From Hyperoplus lanceolatus (lineage: Eukaryota > Chordata > Actinopteri > Uranoscopiformes > Ammodytidae): 64,000 nucleotides of DNA. The stretch lies in the NCBI GenBank assembly GCA_026929865.2, contig CM049414.1:8833001-8897000 (forward strand). Direction: 5' to 3'. Made by a program: the position numbers and the translations under genes. Positions 37,547 through 49,280 of this stretch are shown piece after piece. The notes under the pieces are model-generated. The model saw nothing but the letters and a program-made list of their open reading frames with translations. It was not told the origin of the DNA and did not search any database. The first letter of the stretch is position 1. Every line of letters begins with the position of its first letter.

Positions 37547-39040
37547 ATGTCTGGGTTAGAGAATGAAGAAGCTACACCATGTCTGAGACATATCAATTTG
37601 TCAGCTATGTCAATGGGATAAAAAAAATAAAAGTATCTAAATACTGAACGATTTACAGGACAGATCGACACCAAAACGGCTGTGTTTCAGTCAAAATTTG
37701 AGACTGTTTTGTGAGACATGTCTACACTACAGTGTTTTTTTCTTTCATTGCCGTTTGAATTTGTAAGGCAATGAAAGGTTTACACAACAGAGACTCCAAA
37801 ATTATACATGAGGAGAATTTTTTTATTTAAACATGATGATTTGGTTCATTCCCATTTACACTTTAAAAAATAAATAAATAAATAAGAATTTGAAAGGGGA
37901 GCAGTGACTTTCAGGGATTTTTTTTTCTTTTCTTTTTTTTTACATTGACAATTTTCTAACAGTAATGAGCCGCTGTAGAAATAAGCAGTGGGTCACACCA
38001 TAGCAGCTTCACTGCTGACACACTTTCATAAGCTTTTTCTTTTTTCATTTCATTTTTATATCATAAAAAAGCATAAGAGCATGTTTTTAAGATATTAGTA
38101 TTGTGTGTATTTTTTCTCCATACATTCTTTTGTATTTCCATGCACCTGGCACACGTAATTCTTCTGAAGCGGAGGTCAAAGAGAGGGAGTTAGACCTTAA
38201 GCTGCTTCACATCACCTCACTGGAGCCCAGTCCTTCTTCTGCAAGGAGTCAGAGTCAGCAGCAGCCACGCTCGGGCGAGGGCAGGGATAGTCGCATGATA
38301 TGTTTGTAACTAATGAACTGTGGCGTTGCTCATTTTTTTCGCTGCTTACAAATCGTTTTCTATCAATCGGAGGGCAGCTGTAGGATTTCTGTAACGCAAT
38401 GAGGATCACATTCATAGAGTGACTGTCACTGGGCGGGCTGAAGTTCCTCCTTTTTGTCTGTTTTGTATTCAATGTATTCTTAAGTGTACATACCAGTTTA
38501 GCTTTTAGAGGGATTGACATGGTCAGCTTTATCAAAGCCCTGCAGTCTAAAATAAACAACTGGTACTGCAATGTTTGTCAGATACCTTAAATAATTCAAC
38601 AGGAACTCACACACTGGTAGTTTTTAAAAAAATTATGACGTGCCAATTTTACAATGTGCTGATTTTTTACCATCTGTCCTCTTTTAGGTGAGTTACTGTT
38701 GGATTAATTTTTAGTCTGAGTTTTGAATCGCCACACCTGCAGCAAACTTTACATCTAAATCATTAGAGAGCAGCCATTTTCCTGCTTCTCCATATCTTTT
38801 GTTGAGCTGCATGGTGTTGGAGTGTGTTTAAACGTAAAACATAGGATTTGCAGGGCTAGATTTAACCGACTACACAGACAGTAGTGTTAATCGATGATCT
38901 TTTTAAGTTTGTCAGATGATTTATGATGCCCAGATACACTGAAATGCATCAAGATTTTTTGTATTTTTATACAGTGGACATGTGCTCTTATTTGTATAAT
39001 ATACTAATACTGTCAAAATAAATGTGTTTTTGTACAATAA
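37547..39040 (+). other. rhag 3' untranslated region
   Basis: Non-coding stretch after the rhag stop. Poly(A) signals include AAATAAAAG near 37625 and AATAAATGTG near 39017. The latter, followed by a T/G-rich stretch, probably marks the long form. A second run of A/T-rich sequence at 37868-37884 is simple repeat. Confidence 0.55.
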
Positions 39041-39950
39041 CAGGTTTTACATGTGTTTTTTGTGGTAGTTTATAGACATGCATACATTTTGCAATCGCAT
39101 GGCTTATTACATGTGACAATAAGTCAGAAGTAAATGATCAACAATCATTGGATATTAATGCTAATGCGAATTGACATACCCATTAGCCTGTTTCATGTTT
39201 TGCACCAATAAGTCGAGCTCAATGTTCCATCCAACAATAATAGGCATACACAGTAATGTGGAACTATTAACTTATATTTGTGGTCATTTTTACCATTAAA
39301 TAATTAGCAAATCAATGCCAAGGAAAAATGTCAACGATTTGGAATAAGGCCCACCTGATAAAACACTGTAAACTAATAATACTCATATCATTATTTTTGC
39401 TGAATTGGCATAGGCCTGTTCAAAAATCCTAATAGGAAATAACCTACTATAATGCCCTTCAAAATAAAACTTTTCCATGTCAGAGTGTGTTTGCCTTCAA
39501 TTAGTTTAGATAGCTGTCAGTTTTCCCAAAGCAAAACAGACATTGGTTTTGCTCTTCACAAGCTGATTTTAGATGAAACAAGAAAAGGTTTAAAAGGGTA
39601 AAAGATAAGGAGCTCCTGTCTAAATATCTCGAAGTTGCTGAATTTATTTCACAGCAAAAAGAAAAATACAGGGTGAAATTGGTTCTCATATAGGCCTAAG
39701 GAACACCATGGAGAGGAGCATGATGACATGAAGCATTTTACTATCCATGTGTAGGCCTATACATATTTTATCATACCCTTTACCTTGCTGCACTGTCCCT
39801 TTTGCTGCTGAGACAATGTATTTCTTTGCTGTGGGACCAATAAATGAATATTCTATATTTGAAACGTGTTAAAAGCCATGGACCTATAAAGAAAGGTTAA
39901 AAGCGCACAGAGATAGGCTAAGTCTCTTCTTCACAGCTGGGGGCGCTGCT
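39041..39950. other. Spacer between rhag and the K/S-rich gene
   Basis: AT-rich, no coding sequence recognised. The GC-richer end (39940-40000, around CTGGCCGCGGTGCACTATGGG) probably belongs to the promoter of the next gene. Confidence 0.5.
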
Positions 39951-40146
39951 CTTTTCACTCCATTGTTTTGAACGTAGAGCTGGCCGCGGTGCACTATGGG
40001 ATACAAAATGCCTCCTCAGATAGCTGGCTAATGACAACTTATAAGAGTTTACTGCGAATAAATCTATATTTTTACACTTTTTTCAACGGGTGTAGTGTCA
40101 GTATATGTATCTGATAGGCTATATTTAGCTGTTTTCTGCCGTCGTC

Positions 40147-40546
40147 ATGGTGAGTCAAATGCCTCTTATTTAACCGTAATCGTTGGTTTTTATCAGCGTA
40201 AAGCGGCTTTTAGCTATAGCTCATTAGACGCAGCCCCGGTAACGACGTTAAACATTACACAATTAAAGCAAGATTCATTAGCTTATTAGTCGTTAACCAG
40301 AAGTGTATTATTGTTTTGACTATAGCCATTTTAGCGTACCAGTTTTAAAGGTTTAGGTGTAACCGTATTGTGTGTACGACGCACATCAGTTTGTGTATGT
40401 CACATCCAAGAAGAAGTCACTACAAAAATATATTTGGCATTTATCTCATTTGTTTAGTCAACTAAAGCGGAGTCCAGAGTTTCCAGCTCAAGCTCCAGAA
40501 CAGATGAACGGAGGAGATCAACGAGCAGTGGCGAGTGTGCTCACTC

Positions 40547-40641
<95 letters not shown>

Positions 40642-42161
40642 ACACATTTATCAATTAGTGTTTCTCATTTTAACTTCTCTTCAAAGGGGAAGCGTTCACG
40701 CACACAAATTAAAGGTGGACTTGGCGATTCTGTAGAATGCTTGTTGGCAAAATCACCCTTTGTCAAAATGAGTGAATAGCTCCTCACAATCCAGTACTGC
40801 TGGAGAAAAAAAACTCGTGTTAATTCACAGCCTACGCTCTGTAAACTGGTATGTTTACAAAGGGAATGTGGCCAAATAGGGCCCACGACAGCTAGCAACA
40901 TGCCCGTTTACAAAGCTTAGGCTCTGTATTAACACTGGATTTTTTTTTCAGCACACATACAGTACGGATAGTTAGCAGGGTGTGAGGAGATTTACTGATT
41001 TTTGACCAAGTGATTTTAACAACAAGCATTCAACCTTAAACGCTGACACCACCTTTTAATTTGTGTGTCACCTTCTGTGAAGTTCTATAATAAGGTCTAT
41101 ATTTGTCCTGCTGTCCGTGTCTGTCTATTTCATATTCAGGACAAGAAAAAAAGAAGCGGAAACGCAGCCGTAGTAGATCATCGTCTTCCTCTTCCAGCTC
41201 TTCATCTTCATCGTCCTCATCGTCCTCTTCTTCTTCAGGGTCATCACACTCATCCAGCCGTAGTCGGAGTAGCTCCAGCAGTAGTGGTAAGTGTTTCTTT
41301 AAAAGTATGCAACATGTCTGTGAATGTTTGGCTGCTAAATTTCAGTTAAATTGCTCCTGAAATGTATTTATTTCATTATTATTGTTTTATTTTTGGGGTA
41401 TTTTTGTCAAGTTTTTGATTATTTTTATGACATTTTTCCTACAAAGTATGTTGATGAATCCACATATTATACCAATTTGTGTCATCGTAACAGTAAGAAT
41501 GTGTTGTTTTTAGACTCCCGCAGTAAATCCAGAAAGGTATCTAAGAAAAGGAAAAAGGAGAAACAACCCAAAAAAGTAATCTCTTTGATACCTCTTTAAT
41601 TTATTATTTGAAGTAACTGAAATATTGAATGAGTCACTCACTCAACACTACGTCCAACTATTTTTCACAGAAAGGGAAGAAAGAGAAGCGACACAAACGT
41701 AAAAAAGACAAGAAAGCAAAGGCAGAAGAAAACTCGGGACCCGTACAGATCTCTAAGGTAAGTATATCAGAGAAGAAAATCTCCATCTTTGTGACTGAAA
41801 ATACATATCTCTAAAGATGTATTTTGCACATTATAGTTGCACTTGTAATTACAAGCACCCTATGGAATTTGGTCTGTCAACATCATTGTAATAATTTAAA
41901 GTGACATTTTCCTTCTTCTTTTTTTCAGTACTTGAAGGACAAGAAAAAAGGAAAGTACAGCATGATTTCAGGGAAGCAGATAAAGATGAAAGTAAAGAAG
42001 ACCAAGAAAGACAAACAGGTAATGTCAACGTTGTAGCTGTCATGTAAGACTTTGTGACTTTATAGTTGTGAATCTATAATTCATTTTGTATTTTTTACTA
42101 TCTATTTTAGGCGGATAAAAATCGTGCAGAACTTCTGGAGTTCTTGAACTCTACCCTGTGA
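40147..42161 (+). CDS. Small lysine/serine-rich protein, probably nuclear; not identified
   Basis: Proposed exons: 40147-40149 (ATG alone), 40458-40530, 41140-41286, 41514-41575, 41671-41757, 41929-42018, 42111-42161, giving 170 residues in one frame. Exon 1 ends ATG/gtgagt. Exon 2 uses a GC donor (AGTG/gcgagt); the other introns are GT-AG. Order of regions: Ser/Arg-rich start; EKKKRKRSRSRSS; 20 consecutive serines then mixed Ser/Arg; Lys/Arg-rich blocks (SKKRKKEKQPKK, KGKKEKRHKRKKDKK); and a less biased, exon-rich C-terminus with YLKDKKKGKYSMISGKQIKM and ENRAELLEF-like KNRAELLEFLNSTL. The composition suggests a nuclear RNA-processing or nucleolar protein, as in RS-domain and basic small proteins, but I do not recognise the family. 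A family-A MITE and a CA tract lie in intron 2. Confidence 0.8.
40546..40646. repeat. CA microsatellite in intron 2 of the K/S-rich gene
   Basis: About 50 CA units starting 16 bp after the proposed GC donor. Such closeness to a weak splice site could affect splicing, but that is inference. Confidence 0.95.
40709..41059. mobile_element. TTAA-flanked MITE family A, copy 3
   Basis: Ends TTAAAGGTGGACTTGGCGATT and GACACCACCTTTTAA. It shares AATGCTTGTTGGCAAAATCACC and the facing CTACGCTCTGTAAAC and GTTTACAAAGCTTAGG blocks with the other copies. Confidence 0.75.
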
Positions 42162-44099
42162 TTGCACCGTGGAGGCCATTAGTGGTGCTCAGGCCCGGAT
42201 CGTCAGCAGAACTCAGGAAACAACAACTTGAGTTTTCTGAGTAAGAGATGCTGAACACGACCTACATGGACACACAGCGGCAGCACCAAGCCAGGTGGAG
42301 TGAAGGACATTTATTTGTTCAGACCAATAGCTCCATTTTCACTGTGGTCCATGTTGAGCAGGCATCATCCCAAATTTTATCTTTGCGCAAATGCATCAGA
42401 TGAAGGTGGAATATGAATTAAGACGGCATCTATCGGAGCATTGATTTCTGGGTGAACAGGTGATTGCTTTCTCAACTTTGCTTGCAGTCTAACTCAAAAC
42501 GTTCCCACCGACATTTTAGGACTCACAATGGGCATGTTAAAAAATAGTATAAAAATTGATGTTGTCGTAAAGTGACATACCGTCTTCCTTTTACTCCACA
42601 CATTCTTCTTCCTTGTAAAGAAACAGTCACCTACATTACCCAGAAGGCAGCTTGTTTGTCGATATTTCAGTCGGGGAATCGAGTGTGTTTTGCTATTTGG
42701 GACTAATAGCCTCAATCGTTTAGCCTCAAGCAGAGATGAGGAATGACTGCATATGTCGGTTAAGCTCCACACACCTACAGATATTTGTTTGAATTTTCAA
42801 TCTTGAAGTTTTTCCAGACTCAACTAATGTTGAGTCAAGTGACATCACATATGCCAATATATCAGATTGTTCTCAACCTTTCTGGAGACCCAAAATGGCT
42901 TTATACACGACTTTCTCATATGCAGTCATACTCTGCAAACCCTTACCTATTCTTTACGTGCTGGCTGTGTCGCCCTTAACTACGTGTAGGACAACCCATA
43001 TATTTGTTTTCTGACCGTCATGTTTCCAGAGTGAAAGTTTGAACCACAGTGTCTGCTGATATCCTTGTTTATTAATATGTACATTTTGTTTAAAAAGATA
43101 TGAGAATCAACTCAACATTGTTTTAATAAGTATTTTTCATAACATTATTTGCCCCAAATTCTGTCATGAATATTATCTCAATATGAGTCGTTTTTCTTAA
43201 ACTGAATTAGAAAATACGATTGTAAGTCCCCGTGTATCAATCCAGTTCAAAGCTTTATTTTGATGGAGTAAACCTGTTGTGTACTGTTGAATTTTGCTTT
43301 GTGACAAAGAGAAATGAAACGGCAATAAACTACTGGAAAGATTTTTTTTTTACTTTGAAATGTTTCACTCAAAAAAATCTGGTAACATTTCCTGTTCTTT
43401 GTGTGTTGCTCTCTTTATTTCACCTGGCTAGTGAACAGAAGGAGAACCTTCAGTTTGTTGACCTTGGATGATTAATTATTGCGCAAACAGTGCAGTGTGG
43501 AGAGAGAGAGAGAGAGAGAGTGCATGACTCAACCCCTCTATGATGTTAATGTGAACTTCTTATAATTTGTCTCATGACTAAATGAGCATCATCTAAACAT
43601 ACATCTAATGCAATACATTCTGTCAGCGAAAGGTCACCTCTGTGTCCATCTCTCTGCAGTGTGAAGTAACAATACATTTAATGTGTTCCTGCAACATTTA
43701 GGAGTCAAAAAAGCCTTTCAAATGACGTAACTATCCTTACCAGGCTATAGAAAATATCCCTTAATGCTCAGATGCCAATGTCTACAAAACATAAAACATT
43801 GCTGCATGAGGTGAATATCTTGCTGAAACTGTCATGTAAAAAAAGAGAAAGTTGACAGATCAGAGGAAAATCCCTGTTCATTGCCCTTTCAGTTGTTGCC
43901 TTTTTCAAGGTAGAGCAGTCAATTGATCAAATGCTGATTGGTCTCATACTGAAAGCTGTAGGAGGATTATAAGGGATTTATTCTTCCTCGCCTGGCTGCT
44001 GCAAAGTGGCCATACTGCTAGCAAAGGGTCCTCTTGGAGATCTCTTGCATCTCACCCACTTAAAACGTCCCACCATCACTGTCCCGTGAACGGCACACG
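42162..44099. other. Convergent 3' regions of the K/S-rich gene and rd3
   Basis: No further gene. An AATAAA at 43324-43329 probably ends the plus-strand K/S-rich transcript. TTTATT at 43977-43982 (AATAAA on the minus strand) lies about 120 bp beyond the rd3 stop and could end rd3. A GA tract lies at 43499-43520. Confidence 0.5.
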
Positions 44100-47055
44100 T
44101 TAGACGACCTTGGACCTACAACTGCTGCTGGTGTCTTTGTGTCTGAAGTCGGGCATGCTCCACACTCTCTGCGGCCTCTCTTCCCTAGTCTGGCCGTCCC
44201 TCTCCGTGCCTCTCTCCACGTCCTCCGACACCGTCCGGAGGTTGCTCATCCCCTCGCCGCCGTTGTCGGCCGCAGCGGAGGTGAGGCCCACCGTGCTGCC
44301 GAACGGGTTGATCTTGATGCGCGAGCGGAAGTTCATGAGGGATATGGCGCGTCTGTTGTTCCACTGGTTGGAGAGCCGCTGCGCCTCCTGCTCCTCCTTC
44401 AGGTGATCCATGACCTCCAGGAGGACGGAGCGAAACAGGCCCGACACCTCCTGCACCTCGGGCTCGTTGGCTCGCAGCACCTCCCTGAACCTGTGCACAA
44501 CAATAGCAAGAACAACATACACAGGTAGTGAGCTGATGAGAAGTTTAATCTGGACTATCTGAAAACGCAATTGAAGAGTATGATAAAAAAATTAAGGTGG
44601 AATAGTTAAAAGACGGTAACAATCCTTCTGCTTTTAAAATCTTCCACCTCCTTGATAATTTGCATACAGTCTCTCTCCTTTATATTTCTTTTGATTGATT
44701 TTTTACTGTCCAATTTGTATTTTCATTGTATGTGGACCACAGCCTGACTAGCAGTCACTTGTCATTTTTTGGAGTGTATTTAAAAATTAAAAATAAACCA
44801 AAGGACTGGCAGGCATTTGGGGAAAACGATAGGCTACTTCTATTCCAGATAAAACATCCCTTAAAAAAAACTTCACGGCCAATCTGACATTTTACCGACT
44901 CATCCTCAGGTCGGCTAATTAAAATCACACAAACACGCTTCACTTGGTCCCTGTTGTGTGTTTGTGTGACTTTCAATTTAGCACCTCACTGCTATCCAAC
45001 ATTAACACCAAACTGCTTCACCCAATCTGTCAAACTCACAACGAGACTCCTGCCCGCTGCTTTCTGTGCTCAAACGAGCCTGTCACCACGCTGTACACCA
45101 AATAATTATTAAAGAGTCGTGTGGGGTGAGAAGTTGGCCAGCTGATTAGTTTGGCTTTGTGTCTGTGTAGCTCAGCAATCGCCTCGTTTGTGAAGGAGCC
45201 GTCTTGCTCAGACCTGCGCAATTATGACGCGCGTCTTGCTAAGCGCACAGCATTGTCTGAGCAAGACGGCTCGTAGTCAAACGAGGCTAATGCGTCGTGA
45301 AATGACGTGAGCAGGTTTTCATGGAAATGAAAGGGCACCCCGGACTGAAGCCAAAGAACAATTAATTAAAAGTTGAAGGTGCTGTAAGCGGAATGGTTCT
45401 TTTAGCTAACTTCCTGTCAGTTACTGCAGGCAGCAGTCCCCTCGCTCGTCCCTACGTGACCACATTAGTGCACTGCGGTCTTAAAGCAGCGAGTTATCTA
45501 GTGTCATCTCAGATCCATAAGTGTGATAAAACATTATAAAAACCATCAAAACAGACATTGGGAAGGATTTTTTACCTGCTCCGCCATTGTAGGTGAATAA
45601 ACATCCACCCATCTGTTGCTCTGCGGGTGCACCGGCAGTGAGACGGGTGCCGGTTTGTAGCGTTCTTTCTTCTGATTCGATACAACTTTCGGTATCCCCA
45701 AACAATTTAATTTGCCGATTACATGCAGAGCGGGTGACTGAGAGATCGGAGGTATGAAACACGCACTCTATATGAATATAGAGCAATTTAATACTTATAT
45801 TAACCTAAATATATCGCTCACTTCATCTTTAGTGCGTAACTACAACAACATTGTCGACCCAACTGCAAGAGTTAAGCCTTTGGCATTTGCGCATGGATTT
45901 CATTCCTTCTGCTGTACGTACAGTTTTTTTTAGCATTAGAATCAACAACTGAAACCTTTGGGCGCTATTGGGATCTTTCTGAGTTCCTGCGCCCATTGTC
46001 GGAGGGCGACACCAGTTTGTAAACGCTACGGTACTGAGTAATAGGCTACAGAGAGTTTTGTGGAGCTGATGCTGAATCAACTTTGTTTCAACTTTGTTTC
46101 AACTTGTTTGGCGATTTCTTGAATGTAACCAACATTCATTAATATTACAAAGTTACACAACATAGCTTTACGTTTTGGTGGTGATCTGGATGTGACATTT
46201 CTTATTTTTTTTTATTTTTTTTCCTAAAATTAGAAAATCTCATGTTGAATTCCAGTTAAATTTGTAAATGCTAATTACTATTAATACAGCGTTGAAACGG
46301 AGCCTTTCTTAACCATTTGCCATGTGTGTTAAACAGTTATTGGGAAATGCTAGCATTCACATATTCAAGTTCCTATTGTCAAGAGATGGGTTTCCTAGCA
46401 ACTGAGACACACCAACTCAACGAGTAGGCCTATTGTTTGTAAATAGATTTTGTTATAGTCCATGTGTGAACAGTTCTGTAACTTTACTGCAGCTGTAAGG
46501 ATCTAATGCCCATGGGTGAAGACATGGGCCCACTTATGTTTTCATGTGGGGCATTGGGCGTAAAACATTTGAGTTAATCAGCTCTGTGTCAACTCATTTG
46601 GCAATTGGCTTGAATATAACCAACATTCATTTTAATGGAAAAGTTACGCACTGTAGCTTTAAGTATAAGTACTAGGCCTATATGACTGTATTTAAGTAAA
46701 GTATTCTGACTATATGATTCAGTTTGTGTCTGTACAGGGTCAGTTTTTTGCACGTTACTCACTTTAGTATGACCAGGCCGCAGCAGGGCGGTGGCACTTT
46801 GGAGCACAGGTCTTCCAGGCCCAGCTTCTCCCCTGTGCTGAGGCAGTAGGATTGCCGCGGTGTGCTAGCCAGCCAGCTGTAGTCCACCCCGGTCTGGAGG
46901 CGCCGGTACTCGTTCTCCCTCTCTCTGTGCTGCCTCTCGGCCTCTTTCAGCTGCCAGCTCAGCTCCAGCATCAGCGTGTCAGAGACCACGTCGCCCGGGT
47001 CCCGCCGCGGGCTCCGGTAGTACGGCTCATCGTTCCAACCGAACCAGGAAGCCAT
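44100..47055 (-). CDS. rd3: RD3 (retinal degeneration 3), guanylate-cyclase regulator
   Basis: Two coding exons on the minus strand, 47055-46763 and 44490-44100, with a GT-AG junction and continuous frame, 227 residues (human RD3 195). RD3 binds retinal guanylate cyclases in photoreceptors, blocks their premature activation and supports their export to outer segments; loss causes retinal degeneration. Family marks in order: SWFGWNDEP start; LMLELSWQLKEAERQHRERENE coiled-coil segment (47 onward in part); TGVDYSWLASTPRQSY; LEDLCSKVPPPCCG; EPEVQEVSGLFRSVLLEVMD; and the C-terminal RTVSEDVERGTE and VWSMPDFRHK, which favour rd3 over rd3l. The intron position, after the VILK codon, matches that expected for the family. 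Intron 1 (2.3 kb) holds family-C MITE copies and a long hairpin. Confidence 0.92.
45181..45287. repeat. Long imperfect hairpin in rd3 intron 1
   Basis: Arms 45181-45212 and 45256-45287 pair through GCCTCGTTTG/CAAACGAGGC and AGCCGTCTTGCTCAGA/TCTGAGCAAGACGGCT, with a 6-nt mismatch bulge and a 43-nt loop. The loop itself contains GACGCGCGTC. No known RNA family was recognised. Confidence 0.75.
45830..46175. mobile_element. MITE family C, copy 2, in rd3 intron 1
   Basis: Blocks TAGTGCGTAACTACAACAAC, ACCAGTTTGTAAACGCTACGG and CCAACATTCATTAATATTACAAAG match 24924-25195. It ends ACATAGCTTTA. A partial third copy ends at a clear TTAA at 46659-46662 (GTTACGCACTGTAGCTTTAA). Confidence 0.6.
46560..46662. 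mobile_element. MITE family C, partial copy 3
   Basis: Matches the right third of the family (GTGTCAACTCATTTGGCAATTG, ACCAACATTCATT) and ends at TTAA. Confidence 0.5.
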
Positions 47056-47059
47056 GGGA

Positions 47060-49030
47060 CCGGCCTGATGAGGGACAGACAAACAGAGGCGGTGGTATTC
47101 ACACTGAAATGACCTAATGGATGTGACCTCTTTTCAGATGTTTGCCACTTGAATATACTGATCAGACTTTTATTCAAAGTAATGAATTGACAGCAACATG
47201 AGACAATTTGGAAAAGATTATTCACCAATTGAACAGAGCTTGAAATAGGAGACCAATTAAACAGAACACTCTACTACACTATACTGAATGGCAGCAAGGC
47301 ATTATGTTGAGCATTTACCTGGTGATGTGGTTCAGAATTTTTCTAGGTTATTTGAAAAAGCAAGAATTCTCTTTTAAGATTTTCTTTATTGTTTCTATTT
47401 AAAATAGGCTGCTGTATGTTTACACGTCCTATTCCTGAAGGTCTTTTTCCCCTCACATCTCCTCTTCCACTGGCTCTTTGTTCTACAGGTGTCACATCCA
47501 CTCCCACATATGCTCCATTCACCTCATTTCAATGCTCATGCTCAGCCTTTGGTTTGCTTTGCCGGTTGTGATGGATGCACATAAACGTTACAGAAGAGGC
47601 CACTGATGGAGGCTGCATTCATTCAACAAATAAGGTTTTTAGTCACCACACAATGCTTATGTTTCTGTAAAGACTACACAAAGACACTGTCTAGTTCCAG
47701 CCTCTTAAATGTGCAGATTTGCCGTCTTTTAAAGCCTTTTGTGATTAGTCGAGCACTATTTTGATAATTGGTTCATCGTTTTCGTAATTTATTAAGGGGA
47801 AAAAAAGGACAAACATTGTCTTGTTTCAGCCTCACAAATATGCAGCATTCTTTATCATTATATTGTTTGCTGAATATCTAGGTTTTGGAAGCATGGTTGG
47901 ACAGTATGAGCCATGTAGAGATGGTTCTGGGCATTTTTCACTTCTCTCTGGTCAAGTGACTGTTCGGCTAATCAAAAAAATTATAGGGAAGATAATTGAT
48001 AGTGAAAATAATCGTTTGTTGCGTAATTTGCCTAGGTGCGGTCTGCTGAAGAAGCTTAAGAAAGTGTACACGGTGTATTCCTTGGCAGTAGTACACATGT
48101 ATGATGTTATACCTGTGCACACTTTGTAGGTACTCTCTTCTTTCTTTTATTGTGTGTCCATCTTAGTTGTGTATCCGTACTCCTACTGAACAGCCCTGTG
48201 GTGGAGCTTTTGGTTTTATAAGTCAGACTATCAACATGTGCAGAGAAAAGCTTTAGCAACAAGAGCAACAGAGTGAGATTAGTCGCAGCCCTGATCTCCC
48301 ACAGATCTGACCAACCCTTCAAAATGGAGTAAAACACATCAACAAAGACAGATAGCCTATATTTAAAACTCCTCTGTGGCTTGTTATTCAATGCTGCAAC
48401 TCAATTATGCAACTGCAATTCTTTTCATTGTTGATAATCATTTGATTATCAACAGAAAATTGGTGAAATTAAAAAGCCCAAGGTGATATCTTTGGGTGTC
48501 TTGTTTTGCTTGAACAATAGTCAAAAACTCCAAAATCTTTAATTTACAATTAAGCAAAGTAAAGTAGCAGATTCTTACAGTTGAGATCAGATTTGGGGCA
48601 TTTTTGATTGCGACATGATTGAAACGGTTATCAAAATAGTTGCTGCATAATTACTGCAGCTCTAAACAGGAGACAGGTGACATCTGTTCACCAGCTTTTG
48701 GTACATCCAATATTTTAAGTTATTTCCAACAAATAACAGTAAAATACATTCTGTCATTTCTCATTTTTCCCCAAAGACTATGGCTTGGTCACTTCTGAAA
48801 AAAATACAAACTGAGCCTCTGAACATGTTGGGAACATCACCTGTCACAAAATGTTGGTCCAATATTTATTTCTCCAAAAGCAGGATTGAGAATGAACCGG
48901 TAACTTACCTCTTCTTTTTCTTCTTCTTTGGACTTTGAACAAGGAACAAAATCACCAAAAATTAGAATAAGAGTCCTCGGAAATCACACAGATGGACGCT
49001 GAATAGATCAAGCAGCAGAGATAGAAGATA
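47060..49030 (-). other. rd3 upstream region, possible non-coding first exon
   Basis: A strong minus-strand donor, AGAG/GTAAGTTACC, lies at about 48907-48916. With the open stretch 48917-49000 upstream it could be a 5' UTR exon of rd3, as human RD3 has one. No coding sequence is seen between 47060 and 48900. This is inference from one splice motif. Confidence 0.3.
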
Positions 49031-49040
49031 AATGGATCCT

Positions 49041-49041
49041 T

Positions 49042-49082
<41 letters not shown>
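49041..49082. repeat. CT microsatellite
   Basis: A CTCTCT run just upstream of the possible rd3 first exon. A G-run follows at 49184-49204. Confidence 0.95.
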
Positions 49083-49086
<4 letters not shown>

Positions 49087-49266
49087 GTCTTTGTCCTGTG
49101 ACAGTCCCAAAGCGTTCTCTCCACCTCCTCCCCCAGGGATCCTGTTTGGCCTGCCTCTACTTGTTGCAGGAGGTTGGCGGGGGGCGGGAGGGGGGGGGGG
49201 GGGGCATCGTCTCCATTGGATCACGGCCCCCTGATGAAGTGCCTATGTAGCTTTTTACGATTGGCC

Positions 49267-49280
49267 GTTGCCATAGCGAC
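49267..49280. promoter_or_regulatory. RFX X-box-like motif
   Basis: GTTGCCATAGCGAC fits the imperfect palindrome bound by RFX factors (GTTGCC, 2-nt gap, AGCGAC). It lies about 260 bp upstream of the possible rd3 first exon. RFX sites drive ciliary genes, and photoreceptors are ciliated, so the placement is suggestive only. Confidence 0.4.

Noticed and set aside
44110..44528. Plus-strand open frames of 98-129 codons
   Set aside because: They are antisense shadows of rd3 exon 2, which has clear family residues on the minus strand.
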